The notes under the pieces were generated by a model that saw nothing but the letters and a program-made list of their open reading frames with translations, made no database searches and had not been told where the DNA came from. Position numbers and translations under genes: made by a program. Below are positions 35,501 through 47,900 of a DNA stretch of 64,000 nucleotides, piece by piece. The number at the start of each line of letters is the position of its first letter. Positions within the stretch are counted from its first letter, which is position 1. Origin of the DNA: Chlorocebus sabaeus (Eukaryota > Chordata > Mammalia > Primates > Cercopithecidae); assembly GCF_047675955.1 (NCBI RefSeq), contig NC_132904.1, positions 64,971,435 to 65,035,434 on the forward strand, given 5' to 3'.

Positions 35501-38409
35501 CACCGAAAGGGTTTCCCTAATGCTGTATGAGAAGAGAGTTATAACACTGTGAGTGGAATACACACAAAACAAAGCAGTTCCACGGAAAGCTTCTCTCCAG
35601 TTTCTATCTAAACATATTTTGTTTTTCACCATAAGCTTCAAAGTGCTGACGTATATCCCTTTATACACTAAACATGAACAATGTTAGAAAACTGCTGAAT
35701 GAAAAGAGAAGCTTAACTGAGTGAGAGGAATTCACACGACACAGAGCAGTTTCACAGAAAGATTCCTTCTGGTTTTTATCTGAGGATATTATTTTCTCCA
35801 TATTCTAAAGATCGTTCCCAATGGTCCCTCCTCAGATTCCACAGAAGCAGTGAATTCACACTGCTCAATCCAAAGAATGATTTAACTCTATGAGATGAAT
35901 ACACACATCACAAAGCAGTTGCTCAGAAAGCTTCTCTACAGTTTTCTTCGAAAGATATTTCCTTGCCCACCACAGAAAAATGGGCACCATTTAATATCCC
36001 TTCACAGATTCCTGAAAGACAGAATTTGCAAACGGGCAATGTAGAGTAAGCTTTACCTCTGTGAAATGAATGTCCATATCCAAGAGCAGTTTCTTGGTAC
36101 GTTTTTTTCTGGGTTTTATTTGATGATATATCACTTTTAACAATAGTCTTCAATGCACTCCAAAATATCACTTTTTCATTTTACAGAAACAGTGTTCAAA
36201 CACTGCCTTATGAGAAAAGACGTATAACTCTTTGAATGAAATACACATATCACAAAGCAGTTTCTCAGAAAGCTTCTCTCCAGTTTGTATCGGAATATAT
36301 TTCCTTTCTCACAATAGGCCTGAATGCACTTTCAAATATCCCGTTGCAGATCCATCCATGACAGAGTTTCCAAGCCGTGTAATGTAAAGAAAGTTTTATC
36401 TATGTGAGATGATTAAACATAGCAAAAAGCAGATTCCCAGAAAACTTCTTTCCAGTTTTTATCTGAAGATATTTCCTTTTTCACCATAGTCCTGAATGTG
36501 CTCCAGAATGTCCCTTTGGAGACCCGTCCGTGACAGGGTTTCCAAGCTGCGGTAATGTAAAGGAAGCTTTACATATTCATGAGATGAATACACAAGTCAC
36601 AGAGCAGTTTCATAGAGATTCCTTCTAGTTTCTGTCTGAGGCTATTTCCCATTTCACCATAGGCGTCAACATGCTCCAAAATATCACTTGCTACCTTCTT
36701 ATCCAAAAGGGTTTCCCCTATGCTGTATGAGAAGAGAGGTATAATACTGTGGGTGGAATGCACACGTCACAAAGCAGTTCCTCCAAAAGCTGCTCTCCAG
36801 TTACGGTCTGAACACATTTCTTTTTCACCGTAAGCCTCAAAGCGCTCCCGAATATCCCTTCACATGCTACACATAAACATGGTTAGAAAACTGCTCAATG
36901 AAAAGAGAAGCTTAACTGAGCAAGAGGAATTAAGGAGACATAGAGCAGTTCCACAGAATGCTTCCTTCTGGATTTTACCTGAGGATATTTCCTTATATAT
37001 ATTCTGAAGAGCGCTCCCAAATGTCCTTCCTCTGATTCCACAAAAACAGTGATTTCAAACTGCTCAATCCAAAGAATGGATGAACTCTATGAGCTGAATA
37101 CACACATCACAAAGCAGTTGCTCAGAAATCTTCTTTTCAGTTTTCATCGGAAGAGACTTCCTATCTCACCACAAGCCTCCGGGTGCCACTTAATATCCCT
37201 TCACAGATTCCTCAAAGACAGACTTTCCAAACTGAGTAAGTAGCATAAGCTTTAACTCTGTGAAATGAATGTACATATCCTAGAGCATTTTCTTGGAACA
37301 CTTCTTTCTCAGTTTCATTTGAGGATATTTTACTTTTCGTCATAGTTTTCAATGTGCTAAGTAATATCACATTTTGGTTTTATAGGAACAGTGTTCAAAC
37401 ACTGCTTTATGAGAAAAGAGGTAAAACTCCCTGAGTGGAATGCACACATCATAAAGCAGTTTCTCAGAAAGCTTCTCTCCAGTTTTTATTTGAAGATATA
37501 TCCTTTCTCACCATTGGTGTGAATATGCTCTTGAATATCCCTTCATGAATCCATCCACGACAGCGTTTGAAAACTGCGTAATAGAAAGAAAGTTTATCTA
37601 TGTGAGATGAATAAACGTATCTGTCACAAAGCAGTTTCACAGAAAGCCTATTTTCAGTTTTTGTCTGAGGATATTTCCTTTTCCCCCATAGCCATCCATA
37701 TACTCCCAAATGTCCACTGGTAGCTTTTTCTCCAAAAGGGATTCCCCAATTCTCTATGAGAAGAAAAGTATAACTGTGAGTGGAATGCACACATCACAAA
37801 GCCACTACTCGGAAATCTCTCCAGTTTCTATCTGAAGATATTTCCTTTTTCACCATAAGCCTCAAAGTGCACAGGACTATCCCTTAGCTGACTAAGATAA
37901 ACAGTGTTAAAATACTCCTCAATGAAAACAGAAGCTTAGCTGTGAGAGTGGACTTCGCATGACCCACAGGAGTTTCACAGAAAGCTTCCTTATGATTTTT
38001 ATCGGAGAGTAGTTTGTTTTCAGCATATTCTTAAGAGTGTTCCCAAATGGCCTTCCTCAGGTTCCACAGAAACAGTGATTTCAAACCGCTCAATCCAAAG
38101 AATGATTTATCTCTATGAGATGAATACACACATCACAACGCAGTTGCTCTGATAGCTTCTCTCCAGTTTTCACCGGAAGAAGCTTCCTTTCTCACCACAA
38201 GCCTCTGGGCGCCACTTAATATCCCTTCACACATTCCTCATAAACAGAGTTTCAAAACTGAGTAATGTAGTGTAAGCTTTAACTCTCTGAAATGAATGCA
38301 CATGTCAGAGAGCAGTTTCATGGAATGCTTATTTCTGGGTTTTACTTCAGGATATTTAATTTTTCTCTGTAGTCTTCAATGTGCTGCAACATATCACATT
38401 TTCAGTTTT
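32523..38409 (-). repeat. Complex alphoid HOR block 2
   Basis: Units start at 32523, 33709, 35077, 36183 and 37382, with lengths 1186, 1368, 1106, 1199 and 1028 bp. They are a 7-mer with a small internal deletion near 32845, an 8-mer with three b-like monomers in a row, a 7-mer with truncated c, a full 7-mer and a 6-mer. Order and variants match block 3 at an offset of about 21.2 kb. One of the two truncated-c units of blocks 1 and 3 is missing. The unit at 36183 starts like the 17805 unit and ends like the 18913 unit, which is the footprint of unequal exchange or deletion of one unit length. Confidence 0.88.
35498..35577 (-). repeat. Truncated monomer c, copy 3 (80 bp)
   Basis: Same breakpoint as the truncated c monomers at 17124 and 18225. 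Only one such monomer is present in this block. Confidence 0.85.
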
Positions 38410-38691
38410 ACAGGAACAGTGTTCAAACACTGCCTTATGAGAAAGGAGGTATAACTCCTTGAGTGGAATGCACACATCAAAAAGCGGTTTCTCAGAAAGC
38501 ATCTATCCAGTTTTTGTCTGAAGATGTTTCATATTTCCCCACATGCCTGAATATGTTCCCAAATGTCCCTTCGCGAATCCATCCATGATGCAGTTTCAAG
38601 ACTGCAGAATAGAAAGAAAGTTTTATCTATGTGACATGAATAGACATATCTATCACAAAGCAGATTCACAGAAAGCTTCTTTCATTTTTTT

Positions 38692-38730
38692 GTCTGAGGG
38701 TATTTCCTCAGACACGTTTCTAGATCATGT
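38692..38730. other. Deletion junction with inverted filler DNA
   Basis: A c monomer is cut after GTCTGAGGGTATTTCCT and a d monomer resumes at GAACTTCACGTGACC (38731). About 250 bp are missing. The roughly 22-bp filler between them begins so that GTCTGAGG (38692-38699) and CCTCAGAC (38706-38713) form a perfect 8-bp inverted repeat with a 6-base loop. The remaining filler (38714-38730) matches no monomer position I recognise. Confidence 0.8.
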
Positions 38731-41317
38731 GAACTTCACGTGACCTAGAACAGTTTCACAGAAAATTTCCTTTTGGTTTTCATCACAGGGTATTTCTTTT
38801 TCAGCATATTCTTAAGAGCTTTCTCAGATGTCTTTTCTCAGGTTGCACAGAAAAAGTGATTTCAAACTTCTTAATCCAAAGGATGATTAAAATCTATGAG
38901 ATGCATACACATATCACAAAGCTGTTGTCCAAAAGTTTCTGTTCGGTTTTCATCAGAAGATATTACCTTTCTCACCATAATCCTCCCAGCACCACTTAAT
39001 ATCCCTTCCCAGGTTCCTCAAAGACAGAGTTCCCAAACTAGGCAATGGAGTGTAAGTGTTAACTCTCTGAAATGAATGCACACGTCAGAGAGCAGTTTCT
39101 TGAAATGCTTCTTTCTGGGTTTTATTTCAGGATATTTCATTTTTTGCCATAGCCTTTAATGTGATGCAAAATATCACTTTTTCAGTTTTACAGGAACAGT
39201 GTTCAAACACTTCCGTATGAGAAAAGAGGCACAAGTCCCTGAGTGGAATACACATATCACAAAGCAGTTTCTCAGAAAGCTTCTCCCCAGTTTTTATCTG
39301 AAGATATTTGCTATTTACCCATAGACCTGAATGTGCTCCTGAATATCCTTCACGAATCTGTCCACCACGCAGCTTGAAATCTGTGTCATAGCAAGAAACT
39401 TTTATCTATGTGAGATAAATAGACATATCTATCACAAAGCAGTTTCACAGAAAGCTTCTTTCCAGTTTTTGTCTGAGTATATTTCCTTTTTCACCCTAGC
39501 CATCTGTATACTCCCGAATGTCCCCTGGTAGCTTTTTCTCCAAACGGGATTTCCCCATCCTCTATGACAAGAAAAGTGTAACTCTGTGAGTGGAATGCAT
39601 GCATCACCAAGCTGCTCCTCAGAAATATTCTCTCCAGTATCTATCTGAAGATATTTCCGTTTTCACCATAAGCCTCCAAGCGCTTCCAAGTGTCCTTTAG
39701 CTGACTAACCTAAAACAGTGTTAGAATACTACTCAGTGAAAATAGAAACTTTACTGTACAGGTGGAATTCATGTGACCTAGAGCAGTTTCACAGAAAGTT
39801 TCCTTCTGGTATTTATCAGAGGGTATTTCTTTTTCAACATATTCTTAAGAGCATTCCCAAATGTCCTGTCTCAGGTTCTACAGAAACAGTGATTTCAAAC
39901 TGCTCAATCCAAATAATGATATAACTCTATGAGATGAATATACACATCACAAAGCAGATGCTCCGAGTGATTCTCTGTAGTATTCATTGGAAGGCGTTTC
40001 CTCTCTCACACAAGCCTCCGGGCGCCACTTAATATCCCTTCACAGATTCCTCAAAGGCAGAGTTTCCAAACTGGGCAACGTAGTGTAAACTTTAACTCTT
40101 GAAATGAATGCACACATCAGAGAGCAGTTTCTTGGAACACTTCTTTCTGGGTGTTATTTCAGGATATTTCACTTTCGCCATCGTCTTCAATGTGTTGCAA
40201 AACAACACTTTTTCAGTTTTACAGGAACAGTGTACAAACACTGCCATATGAGAAGAGAGGTATAAGTCCCTGAGTGAACGCACACATCACAAAGCAGTTT
40301 CTCAGAAAACTTCTATCCAATTTTTATCTGAAGATATTTCCTATTTCCCCACAGGCCTGAATGTGCTCCTGAATGTCCATTCATGAATCCGTCCATGATG
40401 CAGTTTCGAAACTGTGTAAAAGAAAGAAAGTTTTATCTATGTGAGATGGATAGATGCATCTATCACAAAGCAGTTTCACAGAAAGTTTCCTTCCAGTTTT
40501 TGTCTGAGGATATTTCCTTTTTCACCATAGCCTTCCATATACTCCCAAATATCCCCTGGTACCGTTTTCTCCCAGTGGGATTCCCCAATCTTCTATCAGA
40601 AGAAAAGTATAACTCTGTGAGTCAAGTGCACACGTCAAAAAGCAGCTCCTCAGATATCTTCTCTCCAGTATCTATCTGAAGATATTTCCGTTTCCACCTT
40701 AAGCCTCAAAGCGCTCCTGAGTATCCCTTAGCTGACTAACCTGAAACAGTGTTAGAATATCAATGAAAACAGAAACTTAACTTTATGAGTGGAATTCAGG
40801 TGACCTAGAGCAGTCTCACAGAAATTTTCCTTCTGGTTTTTATCAGAGTGTATTTCTTTTTCAGCATATTCTTAACAGCATTCCCAGATGTCCTTTCTCA
40901 GGTTCCACAGAAACATTGATTTCAAACTGCTCAATCCAAAGAATGATTTAACTCTATGAGATAAATATACACAACACAAAGCAGTTGCTCCGAAATTTTC
41001 TCTCTAGTTTTTGATCTGGAGACGTTTCCTTTCTCTCCACAAGCAACCGGGAGCCACTTAATATCCATTCACAGATTCATCAAAGATAGAATTCCCAAAC
41101 TGGGCAATGTAGCATAAGCTTTAACTCTCTCACATGAATGCACACATCAGAGAGCAGTTTCTTGGAACCCTTCTTTCTGTGTTTCATTTCAGGATATTTC
41201 ACTTTTCTCCGTAGTCTTCAATGCACTGCAAAATATCACTTTTTCAGTTTTACAGGAGCTGTGTTCAAACACTGCCTCATGAGAAAAGAGATAACTCCCT
41301 GAGTGGAATGCACATAA

Positions 41318-41335
41318 CACAAAGCAGTTGCTCCA
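41318..41335. other. Monomer a joined directly to monomer f (four-monomer deletion)
   Basis: After the a monomer with landmark at 41252, the CACAAAGCAG junction is followed by TTGCTCCAAAAGC, the start of an f monomer, instead of b. The next landmark is only 341 bp away, so monomers b, c, d and e (about 690 bp) were removed in register with the monomer boundary. Confidence 0.88.
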
Positions 41336-44240
41336 AAAGCTTCTCTCCAGTTTTCTTCAGAAGACGTTTCCTCTCTCACCACAAGCCTCCATGCCACAGT
41401 TAATACCCTTCACAGATTCCTCAAAGAGAGAGTTTCCAAACTGGGCAACATAGTGTAAGCTTTAACTCTCTGAAATGAATGCACTCGTCAGACAACAGTT
41501 TGTTGGAATGTCTCTTTCTGTTTTTTATTTCTGTATATTTCACTTTTCGTCATAGTCTTAAATGTGTTGGAAAATATCACTTTTTCAGTGTTACCAGAAG
41601 AGTGTTCAAACACCGCCTTATGAGAAAGATGTATAACTCCCTGAGTGGAATGCACACATCACAAAGCAGTTTATCAGAAAGGTTCTCTACAGTTTTTATC
41701 TGAAAATATCTTCTATTTCCCCACAGGCCTGAATGTGCTCCTGAATGTCCCTTCGCAAATCCGTCCATGACGCAGTTTCAAAACTGCGTAATAGAAAGAA
41801 AGTTTATCTATGTGAGATGAATAGGCATACCTATCACAAAGGAGTTTCACAGAAAGCTTCTTTCCAGTTTTTGGCTGAGGATATTTCCTTTTTCACCATA
41901 GCCATCCATATACTCCAGAATGTCCCCTGGTAGCTTTTCTGCAAGCAGGATTCCCGAATCCTTTGTGAGAAGAAAAGTATAACTCTGTGAATGGAATTCT
42001 AATGTCACAAAGCAGCTCCTCGGAAATCTTCTCTCCAGTATCTATCTGAAGATATTTCCGTTTTCACTGTAAGCTTCAAAGCGCTCCCGAGTATCCCTTA
42101 GCTAACTAACCTAAAACAGTGTTAGAATACTACTCATTGAAAAGAGAGGCTTAACTGTGGGAGTGGACTTTGCATGACCTAGACCAGTTTCGCAGAAAGT
42201 TTCCTTCTGGTTTTTATCAGAGAGTATTTCTTTTTCAGCATATTCTTAAGAGAGTTCCCAAATTTCCTTTCTCAGGTTCCACAGAAAAGTGATTTCAAGC
42301 TATTCAATCCAAAAAATTATTTAACTCTATGAGATAAATACACACATCACAAAGCTGTTGATTCGAAAGCTTCTCTCCAGTTTTCATTGCAAGACGTTTC
42401 CTTTCTCACCACAAGCCTCTGGGTGCCACTTAATATCCCTTCATGGATTCCTAAAGGACAGAGTTTCCAAAATGTGCAATGTAGTGTCAGCTTTAACTCT
42501 CTGAAATGAATGCACACGTCAGATAGCAATTTCTTGGAACATTTCTTTCCGGGTTTTATTTCAGGGTATTTAGATTTTTGCCATAGTCTCCAATGCACTG
42601 CAAAATATCACTTTTTCAGCTTTCAGGAACAGTGTTCAAATACTGTCTTATGAGAAAAGATGTATAACTTCCGGAATGGAATGCACACATCACAAAGCTG
42701 TTTCTCAGAGAGCTTCTTTGCAGTTTTTATCTAGACATATTTTTTGTTTACCCAGAGGCCTGAATGTGCTCCCAAATGTCCCTTCATGAATCCATCCATG
42801 ACACAGCTTGAAAACTGCACAATAGAAAGAAAGTTTTATCTATGTGAGATGAATAGACATATCTATCACAAAGCAGTTTCACAGAAATCTTCTTTCCAGT
42901 TTTTGTCTGAGGATACTTCCTTTATCATCATAGCCATTAATATACTCCCAGATGTCTCCTGGTAGCGCTTTCTCCAAACAGGATACCCCAATCCCCTATG
43001 AGAAGAAAAGTATAACTCTGTTAGTGGAATGCACACTTCCCAAAGCAGCTGCTAGAAGTCTTCTCTCCAGTATCTATTTGAAGATATTTCCGTTCTCACC
43101 ATAAACCTCAAAGTGCTTGGGAGAATCCCTTAGCTGACTAACGTGAAACAGTGTTAGAATACTACTCAATGAAAACAGAAACTTAACTGTGTATGTGGAA
43201 TTCACGTGACATAGGGCAGTTTCTCAGAAAGTTTCCAAGTGTCCTTCTGGTTTTTATCGGAGGGTATTACTTTTTAGCCTATTCTTAAGAGTGTTCCCAA
43301 ATGTCCTTTATGAGGATCCACAGAAACAGTGATTTCAAACTGCTCAATCCAAAGAATGATTTAACCCTATGAGATGAGTACATGCATCACAAAGCAGTTG
43401 CACCATAATCTTCTCTCCACTTTTCATCAGAAGATGTTTCCTTTCTCACCACAGTCCTCGGGCGCCACTTAATATCGCTTCCAGGTTCCTCAAAGACAGA
43501 GTTTCCAAAATGATCACCGTAGTGTAAGCTTTAACTCTCTGGAATGAATGCACAGGTCTGAGAGCAGTTTCTTGCAATTCTTCTTTCTGGGTTTTATTTC
43601 AGGATATTTCACTTTTTGAAACAGTCTTCAATGCATTGAAAAATATCACTTTTTCAGTTTTACGGGAACAGTGTTCAAACACTGCCTTATGAGAAAAGAG
43701 GTATAACTCTGTGAGTGAAATGTACACATCACAAAGCAGTTTCTCAGAAAGCTTCTTACAGTTTTTATCTGAAGATATCTCCTATTACCCACAGTCTTGA
43801 AAGTGCTCCCAAATGTCCCTTCATGAATCCATCCATGACACAGTTTGAGAACCGCATAATGGAAAGAAAGTTTTATCTATGTGAGATGAATAGACATATC
43901 TATACCAAAGCAGTTTCACAGAAAGACTCTTTCCACTTTTTCTCTGAGGATATTTCCTTTTTCACCATAGCCGTCCATATACTCGTGAAGGTCCCCTGGT
44001 AGCTTTTTCTCCAAATAGAATTTCACAATCCTCTATGAGAAGAAAAGTATAACTCTGTGAGTTGAATGCACACGTCACAAAGCAGCTCCTCGGAAATCTT
44101 CTCTCCAGCATCTATCTGAAAATATTTCTGTTTTCACTGTAAGCCTCAAAGTATTCCCAAGTATCCCTTAGCTGACTAACCCAAAAAAGTGTTAGAATAC
44201 TGCTCAATGAAATCAGAAGCTTAACTGTGTGAGTGGACTT

Positions 44241-44246
44241 CACGTG
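44241..44246. promoter_or_regulatory. Recurrent CACGTG E-box near the d/e junction (example)
   Basis: CACGTGACC occurs just before the CTAGAGCAG end of monomer d and is repeated about once per unit in the uniform arrays. Other CACGTG positions read directly include 11823, 14183, 23943, 26008, 27041, 28075, 30141, 32205, 38737, 43203, 47352, 49417, 50445, 51475, 53443, 62369 and 63403. Most complex-block units have CACACGACAC-like sequence instead; the 20112 unit is an exception with CACGTG at 20697. The palindrome is the core of bHLH-ZIP sites (USF/MYC/TFE families), but no function is shown here. Confidence 0.45.
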
Positions 44247-44954
44247 ACCTAGAGCAGTTTCACAGAAGGTTTCCTTCTGGTTTTTATCGGAAGGTATTTC
44301 TTTTTCAGCATATTCTGATTAGCGTTCCCTAAGGTCCTTCTCAGGTTCCACAGAAACAGTGATTTCAAACTGCTCAATCCAAAGAATGATTTAACTCTAT
44401 GAGATGAATACACACATCCCAAAGCTGTTGCTCAGAATCCTTCTCTCCAGTTTTCATTGGAAGACGTTTCCTTTCTCAGCACAAGCCTCTGGACACCACT
44501 AAATATCTCTTCACAGATTCCTCAAAAACAGAGTTTCCAGCTAGGCAACCAGTGTAAGCTTTAACTCCCTGAAATGGATGAACACCTCAGAGAGCCGTTT
44601 CTTGGAATGCTTCTTTCTAGGCTTTATTTCAGGACATTTCACTTTTCGCCATAGTCTTCAACGTGCTACAAAATATCACTTTTTCAGGTTTACAGGAACA
44701 GAGTTCAAACCTGCCTTATACGAAAAGAGGTATAACTCCCTGAGTGGAATGCACATATCACAAAACAGTTTCTCATAAAGCTTCTCTCTGGTTTTTATCT
44801 GAGAAAATCTCCTAATTCCCCATAGTCCTTAATGTGCTCCCGAATGTCCCTTCATGAATCCCTCCATGAAACAGTTTCCAAACTGCATAATAGAAAGAAT
44901 GTATTATCTATGTGAGATGTCTAGACATAGTATCACAAAGCAGTTTCACAGAGA

Positions 44955-44998
44955 GCTTCTATCCAGTTTGTCTGAGGCTTCTATCCGGTTTGTCTGAG
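44955..44998. repeat. 22-bp direct tandem duplication inside monomer c
   Basis: The 22-base segment at 44955-44976 is repeated at 44977-44998 with one A/G difference (TATCCAG versus TATCCGG). It adds 22 bp to an otherwise ordinary unit of about 1,029 bp. Confidence 0.95.
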
Positions 44999-47900
44999 GA
45001 TATTTCCATTTTCACCGTAGCCGTCCATATGTTCCCGAATGTCCCCTGATAGCTTTTTCTCCACATGGGATTCCCCAATCCTCTATGAGCAGAAAACTAT
45101 AACTCTATGAGTGGAATTCACATGCCACAAAGCAGCTCCTCGGAAAGCTTCTGTCCAGTATCTATCTGAAGATATTTCCATTTTCACTGGGGGCCTCAAA
45201 ACAGTCCCAAGTATCCCTTAGCTGACTAACCTAAAACAGTGTTAGCATACTGCTCAAAGAAAACAGAAGCTTAACTGTGTGAGTGAAATTCAAGTGACCA
45301 AGAGCAGTTTCACAGAAAGTTTCCTTCTGGTTTTTATCAGAGGGTATTGCTTTTTCAGCATATTCTTAAGAGCATTCCCAAATGTCCTTTCTCAGGTTCC
45401 ACAGAAACAGTGATTTCAAACTGCTCAATCTAAAGATTGATTAACTCTATGAGATGAATGCACATATCACAAAACAGTTGCTCCAAAAGCTTCTCTCCAG
45501 TTTACAGTGGAAGACGTTTCCTTTCTTACCACAAGCCTCTGGCGCCACTTAATATCCATTGCCAGATTCCTCCAAGACAGAGTTTCCAAACTGGGCAACG
45601 TAGTGTAAGCTTTAATTCTCTAAAATGAATGCACACGTTGGAGAGCAGTTTCTTGGAATGCTTCTTTCTGGGTTTTATTTCAGGATATTTCACTTTTCAC
45701 CATAGTCTTCAATGTGTTGCAAAATATCACTTTTTCAGTTTTACAGGAACAGTGTTCAAACACTGCCTTATGAGAAAAGAAGTATAACTCCCTGAGTGGA
45801 ATGCACACATCACAAAGCAGTTTATCAGAAAGCTTCTCTCCAGTTTTATTCTGAAGATATGTCCTATTTCCCACAGGCCTGAATGTCTCTTGAATGTGCC
45901 TTCGTGAATCCGTCCATGACGCAGTTTCAAAACTGCATAATGGAAAGAAAGCTTTATCTATGTGAGATGAATAGACATATCTATCACAAAGCGTTTCACA
46001 GAAAGCTTCTTTCCAGTTGTTGTCTGATGATATTTCCTTTTTCACCATAGCTGTCCATATACTCCCCAAGGACCCCTGGTAGCTTTTTCTGCAAGCGGGA
46101 TTCCCCAATCCTCTATGAGAAGAAAAGTATAACTCTGTGATTGATATGCTCATGTCACAAAGCAGCTCCTCCAAAATCTTCTCTCCAGCATCTATCTGAA
46201 GATATTTCCGTTTTCACCATAAGCCTCCAAGCACTCCCGAGTATCCCTAAGCTCTCTAACCTAAAACAGTGTTAGAATACTGCTCAATGAAAACAGAAGC
46301 TTAACTGTGCAAGTGGACTTCACATGACCTGGAGCAGTTTCACAGAATGATTCCTCTGGTTTTTATTAGAGGGCATTTCTTTTTCAGCATATTTTTAAGA
46401 GCATTCCCAAAAGTCTTTTCTCAGGTTACACAGAAACAGTGATTTCAAACTGCTTAATCAAAAGAATGATTTAACTCTATGAGATCAATGCACACATCAC
46501 AAAGCAGTTGCTCCGAAAGCTTTTCTCCTGTTTTCATTGGAAGACGATTACTTTCTCACCACAAACCTCCATGCACCACTTTATATCCCTTCACAAATTC
46601 CTCAAAGACAGAGTTTATAAGCTGAGCAATGTAGTGTAAGCTTTAACTCTCTGACATGAATGTGCACATCAGAGAGCAGTTTCTTGGACCTCTTCTTTCT
46701 GGGTTTTATTTCCGGGTTTTCAATTTTCACCATAGTCTTCAATGCGCTGCAAACTATCACTTTTTCAGTGTTACAGGAACAGTGTTCAAACACTGCCTTA
46801 TGAGTAAAGAGGTATAACTCCCTGAGTGGAATGTACATATCCAAAAGCACTTTCTCAGAAATCTTCTCTCCAGTTTTTAGCTGAAGATATCTCCTATTAG
46901 CCTACAGGCCTGAATGTGCTCCCATATATCCCTTCACAAATCCGTTCATGATGCAGTTTCAAAACTGTGTAATAGAAAGAAAGATTTATCTATGTGAGAT
47001 GAATAGACGTATCTGTCACAAAGCAGTTTCACAGAAAGCTTCTGTCCAGTTTTTGTCTGAGGATACTTTCCTTTTCACCATAGCTGCCCATATCCTCCCG
47101 AATGTCCCCTGGTAGCTTTTTCTCCAGACGGGATTCCCCAATCCTCTATGAGAAGAAAAGTATAACACTGTGAGTGGAATGCACACGTCACAAAGCAGCT
47201 CCTCGAAAATGTTCTCTCCAGTATCTATCTGAAGATATTTCTGTTTTCACCATACGCCACAAAGTTCTCCCGAGTATCCCTTAGCTGACTAACCTAAAAC
47301 AGTATTAGAATACTGCCCAATGAATACAGGAACTTAAATGTGTGTGGATTTCACGTGAACTAGAGCTGTTTCACAGAAATGTTCCTTCTGGTTTTAGTCA
47401 GAAGGTGTTCCATTTTCAGTATATTCTTAAGAGCGTTCCCAAATGTCCTTTCTCAGGTTGCACAGAAATAGTGATTTCAAACTGTTGAATCCAAAGAATA
47501 CTTTAACTCTATGAGATGAATACACACCTCACAAAGTAGTTGCTCTGAAATCTTCTCTCCAGTTTTCATTGGAAGACGTTTCCTTTCTCACCACAAACCT
47601 CCATCCGCCACATAATATCCCTTCACAGATTCCTAAAAGACAAAGTTTCCAAACTGGGCAATGTAGTGTAAGTTTTAACTCTCTGAAATGAATGCACATA
47701 CCAGAGAGCAGTTTCTTGAAACGCATCTTTTTGGGTTTTACTTGAGGACAGTTCACTCTTCACCATAGTCTTCAATGCACTACAAATTATCACATTTTCA
47801 GTTTTACAGGAAGAGTGTTCAAACACTGTCTTATGAGAAAGGAGGTAAAACTCCCTGAGTGGAACGAACGTATAACAAAGCAGTTTCTCAGAAAGCTTCT

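Noticed and set aside
32523..38409. Inversion of part of the array to explain the block differences
   Set aside because: Every monomer I followed lies in the same orientation. Differences are in number and order only.
45680..46174. A 164-residue open frame on the minus strand, and many 60-135-residue frames of similar wording across the window
   Set aside because: They are the satellite read in one frame. A monomer of 171 bp equals 57 codons, so frames stay open across monomer ends and the same peptide phrases recur dozens of times. No start context, splice pattern or family similarity supports coding.
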